The notes beneath the pieces were generated by a model. It was not told where the DNA came from. It saw nothing but the letters and a program-made list of their open reading frames with translations, and ran no database searches. A stretch of 10,854 nt of DNA, from assembly GCA_947460915.1 (NCBI GenBank), contig CANHKJ010000081.1:1-10854 (forward strand), given 5' to 3'. A program made the position numbers and the translations under genes. Source of the DNA: Verrucomicrobiia bacterium (lineage in GTDB: Bacteria > Verrucomicrobiota > Verrucomicrobiia > Verrucomicrobiales > Akkermansiaceae). This document shows positions 1 to 7,052 of the stretch, one piece after another. The stretch's first letter is position 1; the number at the start of each line of letters is the position of its first letter.

Positions 1-621
1 GCTCCCGGAAAAGTTTCGGTCTATCTCATCGCTGATAGCTTGCATACCTCGATCGCTGTTCCCTACGATTGGCTTCTGGAGCGCGGTTACAAAGCACCCG
101 AAGGTCTAGTTTTCCCTCAAGGAAATTCGCGTTACGTCGTGATGAGTTGGGGCGATCGTGTGGCCTATATGCAGAAGCGGTGGCTGCGACCTTGGGAGGT
201 ATTTCATGCTCTTTTTATGCCATCCCCCTCAGTTACTGAAATCATCCCCATAGCTTGGAACGTACAGGATGTTTGTTATCGTCAACGCATCTATCGGGCG
301 GACATTTCCACCAGAAAAGCTCGTGCTCTCGTTTCGTTTCTTAACCACAGCAACGTGATGAACTCACGTGGTCGCCCGAGCATCATCGCGGCATCCACCT
401 GGGGCAATGGCTACCTTCTCGACTGCAAATACTCCTACTATTTCCCGCGCATTTGCAACGTCTGGACGGGACAAACTCTCGAGGCATGTGGACTATCCAT
501 CAACATGCGCTCTGCGATCAGTGCTAACGGTTTGATCCGTCAGGCGGAAAAACAAGGCTTCACGCTGATTCATGAGGGTGATGCTAAAACTAAATACGGT
601 CGCGCGCTGGCCGACGATTGA
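1..621 (+). CDS. DUF2459 family protein, 5' end cut off by the window
   Basis: The reading frame is open from the first base, so the gene is partial; 206 residues are visible. The TTG at position 40 is inside the protein and is not a convincing start. Numbering from the first visible codon, the signatures match the DUF2459 (TIGR02117) family: LHTSIAVP near residues 14-21, SWGDR at 49-53, and CNVWTG at 152-157 followed by an ACGL segment. The spaced His15 and Cys152 suggest a cysteine-hydrolase-like fold, but that is inference and the family has no established reaction. Members are usually around 230 residues with an N-terminal hydrophobic segment, so about 25-40 residues are probably missing upstream. 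The TGA stop lies 6 bp before the xerD start, which suggests cotranscription. Family assignment is from remembered motifs, not a profile search. Confidence 0.72.
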   Translation, partial: APGKVSVYLIADSLHTSIAVPYDWLLERGYKAPEGLVFPQGNSRYVVMSWGDRVAYMQKRWLRPWEVFHALFMPSPSVTEIIPIAWNVQDVCYRQRIYRADISTRKARALVSFLNHSNVMNSRGRPSIIAASTWGNGYLLDCKYSYYFPRICNVWTGQTLEACGLSINMRSAISANGLIRQAEKQGFTLIHEGDAKTKYGRALADD

Positions 622-627
622 TCGATC

Positions 628-1533
628 GTGAGCGACACGCAGACATGGCCTGGACGTGAGATCGATGAGTTCATTTTTTTCATCGCTACCGAGCGTGGAC
701 TTTCTGCTGCCTATCAACTCTCTGTCCGCCAAACGCTCGATGCTCTTCATCGTTGGGTGAATCGGCACCAGCACTCGCTCGTAGATCTTGGCACTGATGA
801 GCTATCCTCCTTCCTTGCAGATCGCAAAAGCGAGAGCCTCGATGCTTCATCACTGCGCATCACCGCTGTGCATCTGAAAGTTTTTTTCCGCTGGCTCGCC
901 GCGAAAGGCAGACTGCCCATGGATCCCGCCGAACCTCTGCACTCGCCCAAGCCTGAAAAAACCTTACCCGAGACGCTTCACGCTCGTGAGTGTATTCGGT
1001 TGCTAGAGAGCATTGATGTTGCAAAACCTCTAGGCAGTCGCGACCGTGCCATGCTTGAACTTTTCTATTCTTCAGGCCTTCGTCTCAGCGAGCTTTGTGG
1101 CGCCAGGTTAGAGCACTTGGATCTTGGAGAGAAATTCATTCGCGTCACAGGTAAAGGCAACAAAACACGCATCATACCACTCGGCGATGAAGCTCGCATC
1201 AGCATCGAGCACTACCTCGCCGTCGAACGTCCGACTTTGGTCAAGCGTCGCACATCTTCGCATGTATTTCTCTCCGTCCGCGGAGGCGCTCTTTCGCCCG
1301 ACCGCGTGCGCGAGATTGTCAAAGAGCGTGCGCAGCAAGCTGGCATCGAACAAAACATGTATCCGCACCTTTTGCGCCACTCGTTTGCGACGCATTTGTT
1401 AGAAGGTGGTGCCGATTTGCGGGTGATTCAAGAATTGCTCGGTCATGCTGACATCGCGACGACGCAGATCTACACTCACGTCGATCAGCAACGCATGAAA
1501 AACATCCACAAATCCTATCATCCGCGCGGGTAG
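628..1533 (+). CDS. xerD: Tyrosine recombinase XerD-like (XerC/XerD family)
   Basis: This 301-residue protein is a site-specific tyrosine recombinase. The family resolves chromosome dimers at dif together with a partner Xer protein. Residues 8-95 form the SAM-like N-terminal DNA-binding domain. The C-terminal catalytic domain carries the complete active set: Arg152 (SGLRLSEL), Lys176 (GKGNKTR), His247 and Arg250 (HLLRH), His273 (LLGHADI) and nucleophile Tyr282 (TTQIYTHV). Length and spacing nearly match E. coli XerD (298 residues), and the ending HPRG resembles XerD's HPRA. The TTQIYTHV context also favours XerD over XerC, but without the other Xer gene this is not settled. The start is GTG at 628, since the next Met is at residue 98; no clear Shine-Dalgarno is visible. 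It follows the DUF2459 gene by 6 bp, probably in one transcript. No integrase-type att sites or phage genes accompany it, which argues for a housekeeping role. Confidence 0.93.
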   Translation: MSDTQTWPGREIDEFIFFIATERGLSAAYQLSVRQTLDALHRWVNRHQHSLVDLGTDELSSFLADRKSESLDASSLRITAVHLKVFFRWLAAKGRLPMDPAEPLHSPKPEKTLPETLHARECIRLLESIDVAKPLGSRDRAMLELFYSSGLRLSELCGARLEHLDLGEKFIRVTGKGNKTRIIPLGDEARISIEHYLAVERPTLVKRRTSSHVFLSVRGGALSPDRVREIVKERAQQAGIEQNMYPHLLRHSFATHLLEGGADLRVIQELLGHADIATTQIYTHVDQQRMKNIHKSYHPRG

Positions 1534-1622
1534 CTCGCGTTGGACGAATGAATTGGCGCATAGTTCATGCAATCGATTCATCATGCCACGTTTTTCCCAC
1601 ATTGAGGTTTTACTTTAGGGCT

Positions 1623-1640
1623 GCTAGGGCTTTTACTAGC
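1623..1640 (+). repeat. Small inverted repeat just upstream of pgi
   Basis: GCTAG at 1623-1627 and CTAGC at 1636-1640 form a 5-bp stem with an 8-base loop, ending 6 bp before the pgi ATG. No T-run follows, so it is unlikely to terminate xerD transcription. If transcribed, it would cover the place where a pgi ribosome-binding site is expected, and no Shine-Dalgarno is visible there. A functional role is inference, and a stem this short can occur by chance. Confidence 0.25.
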
Positions 1641-1646
1641 GGCGTT

Positions 1647-3200
1647 ATGGCATTTGACCGATTCTCTACAGAACTGCTCCGTTACCCCGCACACGGATTT
1701 TCCCTCGACACCTCGCGCATGGACATCCCTGCGGATTTTTATGAGTCCATGAAGGGTAAGATCGACAAAGCATTTGCTGACATGGTCGCACTCGAAGGCG
1801 GAGCCATTGCCAATCCTGACGAAGGACGCATGGTCGGTCATTACTGGCTGCGCAATGCGGCCCTCGCACCGAACGACACCCTGCGCACGCAAATCACCGA
1901 GCCACTTGCTGCATTGAAACAATTCGCCGCTGATGTGCACAGTGCCGTGGTGAAAAATCCTGCTGGTGGCAATTTCCAACGCCTCTTGGTCATCGGCATC
2001 GGTGGCTCTGCTCTCGGTCCTCAGCTTGTTTCGGAAGCCATCGGCAACAATGCACGCATGCCGATTCATTTCTTCGACAATACTGACCCCGATGGCATCG
2101 ATCGCGTATTGGCATCGATCGGACAAAACAATCTCGCCAATACCCTTGTGTTGGTGATTTCGAAATCTGGTGGCACACCCGAAACCCGCAATGGCATGGT
2201 CGAGGCCAAGGCGGCTTACGAGGCGGCGGGGCTCAATTTTGGCAAACACGCCGTGGCCATCACCGGCGAAGGCTCTAAGCTGGGTCAATACGCAGTTGCG
2301 CAAGGATTCATCACCCGCTTCCCGATGGAAGACTGGGTCGGTGGTCGCACCAGTGTGCTCTCGACGGTTGGCCTTGTGCCTGCCGCGCTGCAAGGGATCG
2401 ATGTCGATGCAATGCTCGCGGGTGCCGCTGCCATGGATGCTGAGACTCGCAAGCAAGATGTCAAAAACAATGCCTCGATGCGCCTCGCACTTTCTTGGTT
2501 CTACGGCTGCAATGGCAAAGGCGAAAAGGACATGGTCGTCCTGCCTTACAAAGATTCTCTGTGCTTGATGTCGAAATACCTGCAACAACTGGTCATGGAA
2601 TCGCTCGGCAAGGAGTTCGATCTCGATGGCAATCAAGTGCATCAAGGTATCGCCGTTTACGGCAACAAAGGCTCCACCGACCAACACGCCTATGTGCAGC
2701 AGCTTCGCGATGGTGTGCCGAATTTCTTCGCCACCTTCATCGAAGTCCGCAAGGGCCGCGATGGCGACACCATCGAAGTCGAGCCAGGAAATACCTCTGC
2801 CGATTACCTGCAAGGTTTCCTCCGTGGCACGCGCAGCGCACTCTATCAATCGGGCCGCAAATCCATCACCATCTCGCTCCCCGAGGTTTCGCCGTTCCAA
2901 GTCGGTTTGCTGATCGCACTCTACGAACGCGCCGTGTCCTTCTACGCCTCCTTGGTCAACATCAACGCCTATCACCAACCAGGTGTCGAAGCTGGGAAAA
3001 AAGCCGCAGCCACATTCCTCGATACTCTCAATGCCGTGCGCGGCAATGTGACTGCAGAGCCGAAAACTGCCGCCCAAATCGCCATAGCAATCCAAGCCGA
3101 TCCCGAGGACGTCTACCATTGCCTCAATCACCTCACCGCCAACGGTGAACTCCAATCCACCCTCGGCACCAGCCCTGCGGAGGATACGTTTTCGTTGTGA
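1647..3200 (+). CDS. pgi: Glucose-6-phosphate isomerase
   Basis: This 517-residue cytoplasmic enzyme interconverts glucose 6-phosphate and fructose 6-phosphate in glycolysis and gluconeogenesis. The first SIS domain carries VIGIGGSALGP (115-125) and the phosphate-binding loop SKSGGTPETRNG (172-183). The second half has GGRTSVLSTVG (232-242), the catalytic-base segment MESLGKE with Glu318, STDQHAY with His347, and Lys451 near the C-terminus; these match the family's catalytic residues. I chose ATG 1647 (MAFDRF) over the in-frame ATG at 1548, because the 33 extra residues do not resemble a Pgi N-terminus and the alignable protein starts at 1647. There is no clear Shine-Dalgarno. Residues about 465-505 form a helical tail that looks like a small winged-helix module and resembles the tail of cyanobacterial-type Pgi. 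The gene ends in an intrinsic terminator and appears to be a single unit. Confidence 0.96.
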   Translation: MAFDRFSTELLRYPAHGFSLDTSRMDIPADFYESMKGKIDKAFADMVALEGGAIANPDEGRMVGHYWLRNAALAPNDTLRTQITEPLAALKQFAADVHSAVVKNPAGGNFQRLLVIGIGGSALGPQLVSEAIGNNARMPIHFFDNTDPDGIDRVLASIGQNNLANTLVLVISKSGGTPETRNGMVEAKAAYEAAGLNFGKHAVAITGEGSKLGQYAVAQGFITRFPMEDWVGGRTSVLSTVGLVPAALQGIDVDAMLAGAAAMDAETRKQDVKNNASMRLALSWFYGCNGKGEKDMVVLPYKDSLCLMSKYLQQLVMESLGKEFDLDGNQVHQGIAVYGNKGSTDQHAYVQQLRDGVPNFFATFIEVRKGRDGDTIEVEPGNTSADYLQGFLRGTRSALYQSGRKSITISLPEVSPFQVGLLIALYERAVSFYASLVNINAYHQPGVEAGKKAAATFLDTLNAVRGNVTAEPKTAAQIAIAIQADPEDVYHCLNHLTANGELQSTLGTSPAEDTFSL

Positions 3201-3230
3201 TGGGTATTTGATCGAACATTCTAACAATAT

Positions 3231-3263
3231 TGGCCACGAGTGTAGAGCTCGTGGCCATTTTAT
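3231..3263 (+). terminator. Rho-independent terminator after pgi
   Basis: A perfect 10-bp inverted repeat, TGGCCACGAG (3231-3240) and CTCGTGGCCA (3248-3257), encloses a 7-base loop. It is followed at once by TTTTAT. It begins 30 bp after the pgi stop codon, which is the expected place for an intrinsic terminator of that gene. Confidence 0.88.
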
Positions 3264-3364
3264 AGGAACAAAACACTGGTGCAAAGCTACTCGTAAAATT
3301 TCATTTTCAAAATTTGCTACATATTTCACTGAAACATTTTGCGATTCTCTCCGTATCGAAATCT

Positions 3365-4672
3365 GTGTTTTTTCGTAATTCAGATCAAAAAAGAAATCGG
3401 GTTGGCTTGTGGGCTTTGTTGATGTTGCTCGTCACGTGTTGTGTTGCTCAGGAAGTTCCTTCGTGGAAGGTACCGATGTCAGGAAATGCCTTTATGACCA
3501 AGTCGAGTGAGGGCTCGCGAGATGGCTTTGGCGGCGCTGGTTTGCAGTGGCAACAAGCAGATTCGGTGGTGAGTGTGTATTTCCATGTCGATCGCGCTTG
3601 CGAGCTTTCTTTGGTACTACTCGCGAAGGTTGAGGGTAAGTCTGAGATTCAAGCGACGGTGGGACAGAAGAAATGGAAAGTTTTGCTAGACGGTGCCGCG
3701 GCGGAACATTCGTTAGGAAAACTGTCGGCGCGTCAAGCAGGCTATGTGCGTTTGGATTTGCAGGGGATGAGCAAAACGGCAGGGTTTTTTGCGCAGGTGT
3801 CTGATGTCGTGGTTCGCTCCTCGACTGCTGGCGTGAAATTGTCCTGCGTGAAGACCAATGAAGGCAACATGTTTTACTGGGGCAAACGGGGGCCGTCGGT
3901 GCATTTGGGCTATGACATGCCGCGCGATGAAACGATTCGCTATGCCTACAGCGAGATCACGGTGCCCAAGGGGCAAGATCCGATTGGTTCTTATTTTATG
4001 GCAAATGGCTTCGGTGAAGGGTATTTTGGCATTCAGGTGAAAAGCCCGACTGAGCGCTGGATCTTATTTTCGGTGTGGAGTCCCTTTCAGACCGACAATC
4101 CTCGTGACATTCCTGAGGACCATAAAATTCTCACTTTGGCCCAAGGCGAGGGCGTGCGTGTAGGAGCCTTCGGCGGCGAGGGCTCAGGCGGCCAAAGTAT
4201 TTGCGTTTTCCCTTGGAAAGCAGGCACTACGTATAAGTTTCTCAACTCGGTGCAACCCGATGGCAAAGGTCATACAATTTATTCCGCTTGGTTCGGCGAG
4301 GTAGGGAAAAAAGAATGGAAACTCATTGCACGATTCCAACGCCCCAAGACCGACAAAAACCTCACGGGCTTCCATTCATTTTTGGAAAACTTCGATGCCT
4401 CACGCGGCTACTATGTTCGTAGTAGCATGCATGGCAATCAATGGGTCTGCGATACGGAAGGGCAGTGGCATGAGATCACTCGCGCCCGTTTCACCGGTGA
4501 CGGCACAGCGGGTGGAGGCCATCGTCTCGACTATGCGGGCGGCCTCGTCAAAGACGGCTTCTTCATGCGTAATGGGGGATTTTTCTCGGATCGGGTAGAA
4601 TTGAATCAAGTTTTCACCAGACCCTCCACGGCAGCGAAAAAGCCCGTGATTGATTTTGGTAAGTTGCCTTAA
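3365..4672 (+). CDS. Exported DUF5077-DUF3472 protein
   Basis: From GTG 3365 the protein has 435 residues. The N-terminus is a good signal peptide: a basic region (about 9-12), a hydrophobic core (about 13-27) and likely cleavage after Ala28. The frame also has a TTG at 3314 that would add 17 residues, so the start is uncertain; neither site has a clear Shine-Dalgarno. Residues about 35-160 fit DUF5077, a beta-rich module with carbohydrate-binding-like character. Residues about 170-408 fit DUF3472, with GYFGIQVKSPTERWILFSVW (219-238), a GGEGSGGQS stretch (270-278), FQRPKT (324-329), HSFLENF (337-343) and the closing GGFF (404-407). The biochemical activity of this pair is not known to me; export and domain type suggest a role on glycans or at the cell surface, which is inference. 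It is preceded by the pgi terminator, so it needs its own promoter, which I could not identify. Confidence 0.85.
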   Translation: MFFRNSDQKRNRVGLWALLMLLVTCCVAQEVPSWKVPMSGNAFMTKSSEGSRDGFGGAGLQWQQADSVVSVYFHVDRACELSLVLLAKVEGKSEIQATVGQKKWKVLLDGAAAEHSLGKLSARQAGYVRLDLQGMSKTAGFFAQVSDVVVRSSTAGVKLSCVKTNEGNMFYWGKRGPSVHLGYDMPRDETIRYAYSEITVPKGQDPIGSYFMANGFGEGYFGIQVKSPTERWILFSVWSPFQTDNPRDIPEDHKILTLAQGEGVRVGAFGGEGSGGQSICVFPWKAGTTYKFLNSVQPDGKGHTIYSAWFGEVGKKEWKLIARFQRPKTDKNLTGFHSFLENFDASRGYYVRSSMHGNQWVCDTEGQWHEITRARFTGDGTAGGGHRLDYAGGLVKDGFFMRNGGFFSDRVELNQVFTRPSTAAKKPVIDFGKLP

Positions 4673-4709
4673 GATGAAAATCGCCATCTTGTAATCCGAG
4701 GCATTTTTT
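4671..4709 (+). terminator. Weak possible terminator after the DUF3472 gene
   Basis: A 6-bp inverted repeat, AAGATG (4671-4676) and CATCTT (4685-4690), overlaps the stop codon of the DUF3472 gene. A run of six Ts (4704-4709) follows 13 bases later, too far for a standard intrinsic terminator. This 115-bp gap separates two convergent genes, so some termination signal is expected; this is the best candidate but a weak one. Confidence 0.25.
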
Positions 4710-4787
4710 AACGACGGATTTACGGATTAAAACGGATGGATGTAAAGTATCAGTCGTTTCTACCATTTCTTGTTAGCACAATTCTGA

Positions 4788-5996
4788 TCAAACAAACATC
4801 CCGACAATCGCAGCGCTGGTGAGGTTGGAGAGGGTGCCGGCCATGACGGCGCGAAGGCCGAGTTCGGCGATTTCGCTGCGTCGATTCGGAGCCATTACGC
4901 CGAGTCCGCCGATCAGAATGGCGATGGAGGAAAGGTTGGCGAAACCACACAGTGCGACCGAACAGATGGCTACGGTTTTTTCTGATAGAGCGCCCATGAT
5001 TTTGCTGAATTCCCCGTAGGCAACAAATTCATTGAGCACGAGTTTTTGACCAATCAAGGTGCCGCCTTGTTTCATTTCTTCGACGGGAATTCCCGTGAGC
5101 CAAGCGACAGGAGAAAAGCACCAGCCGAGAATGCCTTGCAGGCTGAGATTGGGTTGATGGATGAGTCCACCAATACCGCTGAGGCACAGATTCAACAAGG
5201 CGATTAGGCCAATGAATGCTAATAACATTGCACCGACATTGAGCGCGAGCTTGAGGCCTGTTGAGGCACCAAGCGCTGCGGCATCGAGAACGTTTGACGG
5301 CGCATCTTCGGCATCAGCAAAGGCTAATACACCTTCTTGTGGTTGTTCGACTTCGGGTTTCATCAACTTCGCAAATAACAAGCCTCCAGGTGCCGCCATG
5401 AACGATGCGGCGATCAGATATTTCATCGGCACACCCATCGAGGCATAACCTGCTAAAACCGAACCCGCCACACTGGCTAGTCCACCGACCATCACGGCAA
5501 AAAGTTCCGAGCTGGTCATCCGAGCGATATAGGGTTTCACCACCAAGGGCGCTTCGGTTTGTCCGACAAAAATGTTCGCCGCAGCGGATAAAGATTCGGC
5601 ACGACTAGTTCCTAACATTTTTCGCAATCCTCCACCTAACAACCGAATCACCCACTGCATGATCCCGAGATGATAGAGAACGGCAATCAGCGAGGAAAAG
5701 AAAATGATCATCGGCAAGACCCGCAACGCAAAGACAAAGCCGATCGATGTGCCATCTGCCGAGAGTGGCCCGAAGAGAAAGTCGACGCCGTTTTTTCCCG
5801 CTGCGATGGCATCGGTGATACGATTGCTAAACCAGTTCAGCGCCTCGCGGCCACGTGGCACACCGAAGACTAGAGCGCCGATTCCAACTTGCAGAGCCAA
5901 GGCAACAGCCACCGTGCGCCAGCGAATCGACTTTTTGTGATCGCACATCAACCACGCCAAAACGAGAAAGGAGAAAATACCAAGCAGACCAAGCAT
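4788..5996 (-). CDS. nupC: Concentrative nucleoside transporter, NupC/CNT family
   Basis: This 402-residue inner-membrane protein imports nucleosides by cation symport. It consists almost entirely of hydrophobic helices. Family motifs are complete: an N-terminal helix pair with FLVLAWLMCDHKKSIRWR (10-27), FLFGPL (73-78), the substrate loop GQTEAPLVVKPY (145-156), LNEFVAYGEF (321-330) and CGFANLSSIAILIGGLG (350-366). Gln146, Thr147, Glu148, Glu323, Phe352, Asn354 and Ser357 correspond to the nucleoside-binding residues of the Vibrio cholerae CNT structure, so the site looks intact. Length is normal for the bacterial family. The start is ATG at 5996; no clear Shine-Dalgarno is visible. It is convergent with the DUF3472 gene and its upstream side faces the transposase remnant. 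Whether the coupling ion is Na+ or H+, and which nucleosides are preferred, cannot be read from sequence alone. Confidence 0.94.
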   Translation of the reverse strand: MLGLLGIFSFLVLAWLMCDHKKSIRWRTVAVALALQVGIGALVFGVPRGREALNWFSNRITDAIAAGKNGVDFLFGPLSADGTSIGFVFALRVLPMIIFFSSLIAVLYHLGIMQWVIRLLGGGLRKMLGTSRAESLSAAANIFVGQTEAPLVVKPYIARMTSSELFAVMVGGLASVAGSVLAGYASMGVPMKYLIAASFMAAPGGLLFAKLMKPEVEQPQEGVLAFADAEDAPSNVLDAAALGASTGLKLALNVGAMLLAFIGLIALLNLCLSGIGGLIHQPNLSLQGILGWCFSPVAWLTGIPVEEMKQGGTLIGQKLVLNEFVAYGEFSKIMGALSEKTVAICSVALCGFANLSSIAILIGGLGVMAPNRRSEIAELGLRAVMAGTLSNLTSAAIVGMFV

Positions 5997-6412
5997 GCAA
6001 GAGTCTTAGCAGACAGATCATAGATTGGAAATAACGGAATCGTGGCGGCGCTTGAAAAAGTCTGTCGGACTAAGAAACATTTTTCAAAGAACTCATGGAA
6101 TAGAACCGTAAAAGCACCATGAGTCTTCAGCAAGTAACCACTGATCGTAAAACACTTCTACTACTTCCGCCAAGCATACAAGATACGTTGCCCGAAAACG
6201 ACATAGCCCATCTCTACCTTGATGCGGTAGAGTTCATCGGAACCCATCATTTTCACCTAAGCCATTGAGGTGTAGAAAACGACCCATAATGATGCTCGCA
6301 TTACTTACCTACTAATACAGCAACGGCAGCACCATCGCGCGCAAAATCGAGAGGCACCTACGCAACATCTCCGAAGAATAAGTGACTCTTTCATCAGATA
6401 AGCCATCTAATC
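5997..6412. other. 416-bp divergent intergenic region
   Basis: This gap separates the minus-strand nupC from the plus-strand SUKH gene and so must hold both promoters. The transposase relic fills 6119-6381. The remaining 122 bp next to nupC (5997-6118) contain no gene I can support; a 4-bp AGTC/GACT inverted repeat at about 6059-6071 is too short to interpret. I found no convincing -35/-10 pair for either gene. Confidence 0.5.
6119..6381 (+). pseudogene. Remnant of an IS1182-like transposase N-terminus
   Basis: ATG 6119 opens a 49-codon frame containing LLLLPPSIQDTLPENDIAHL, which resembles the start of IS1182-type transposases (LLPPS-Q-WLPE-HLAR; DUF772 domain). It stops at TGA 6266-6268. 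Similarity resumes in another frame from about 6280 with RPIMMLALLTY, a TAA, then YSNGSTIARKIERHLRN, and a second TAA at 6379-6381. The family equivalents are the MMLALL-Y-G and SSRKIER segments. So the region is colinear with the first hundred or so residues of the transposase but carries one frameshift and at least two in-frame stops. The catalytic DDE part is absent: the unrelated SUKH gene starts 32 bp after the last stop. No terminal inverted repeats or target duplications were recognised. It cannot encode a working transposase. The family call is from memory of motifs. Confidence 0.75.
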
Positions 6413-6895
6413 ATGCACCCTATTGCCGAAAAAATACGCAACCTAGGAGGAGAGCTTCGTCCCCCAGCATCGCAACATCAAATTGCGGCCATTGAATCGC
6501 TCCTTGGAATTTCTCTCCCAACATCCTTCAGATCATTTCTCCTTCAGCACAATGGAACATCCCGCGAGACAGACGCAGGAATATGGAACTTTTGGCCCTG
6601 TGAAAACTTCACGTCATACGCAGCTTATCGCGGCAAAACCGATTTCTTTCCCGACACGATCGACAAAAGATTCATCGATAACGAAAATCTGCCGATGCGA
6701 CTCAACGGCCAGTCGCTGATTCTATTCGCAGACGCATTGATTGAACTTCCTCTATACGGAATGTATCTTGATCCACAGAGCCCATTTCATGGTTTTGTTT
6801 TCGACGCCGATCATGGCTACCTGTCCGCTGAATCCTTTGATCTCTGGGTAAAGTTATTCATCAAAGATGGAGAACACGGACTATTGATTTCGTAA
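6413..6895 (+). CDS. SUKH (SMI1/KNR4) family protein
   Basis: This 160-residue soluble protein fits the SMI1/KNR4 (SUKH) superfamily. Residues 20-48 hold the diagnostic start: a helix (IAAIESLLG), then LPTSFRSFLLQHNG (35-48), equivalent to the family's LP--Y--FL---NG. An aromatic IWNFW segment follows at 57-61. A later strand set, SLILFADA (101-108) and LYGMYLD (114-120), and the hydrophobic C-terminal helix SFDLWVKLFI (141-150) complete the fold. There is no signal peptide or membrane segment. In bacteria many SUKH proteins are immunity proteins against polymorphic toxins, while others have unknown roles. No toxin or Rhs/CDI gene is nearby, so an immunity role is only inference. The start is ATG 6413, with no visible Shine-Dalgarno. 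The gene begins 32 bp after the transposase relic and converges with the TIM-barrel gene. Confidence 0.8.
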   Translation: MHPIAEKIRNLGGELRPPASQHQIAAIESLLGISLPTSFRSFLLQHNGTSRETDAGIWNFWPCENFTSYAAYRGKTDFFPDTIDKRFIDNENLPMRLNGQSLILFADALIELPLYGMYLDPQSPFHGFVFDADHGYLSAESFDLWVKLFIKDGEHGLLIS

Positions 6896-7052
6896 TTCAT
6901 CTCACGAAAAAAGCATGTTTATATCCTTCACTCATAGCGTAGGACTTGCCCGATTTTTATTCCCACCCAACAATTTCAGCAGAAACCGTCACAACGTTAC
7001 GATTCAACAGATTGTCTCGGCCGTCAATCGTAGGAATGGACCAAATCATCAA

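Noticed and set aside
628..1533. The tyrosine recombinase as the integrase of a mobile island
   Set aside because: Its size, motif spacing and HPRG ending are those of housekeeping Xer proteins, and no att repeats, excisionase or cargo genes are near it. tRNA-Phe, a common integration site, lies over 8 kb away with no duplicated 3' end seen.
1548..1646. A 33-residue N-terminal extension of Pgi from ATG 1548
   Set aside because: The added residues do not resemble Pgi N-termini, and the family alignment begins at MAFDRF (1647). The extension frame is open only by chance.
1581..3329. A 582-codon open frame on the minus strand spanning all of pgi
   Set aside because: Its length comes from the codon pattern of the well-supported pgi gene on the other strand. 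Its translation has no recognisable domain, and it runs through the pgi terminator.
4692..4737. Repeated CGGATT units and a TAATCCG/CGGATTA inverted pair between the DUF3472 gene and nupC
   Set aside because: The arms are 7 bp and 24 bases apart, with no T-run after them. The short repeats are too few to call an array or a terminator.
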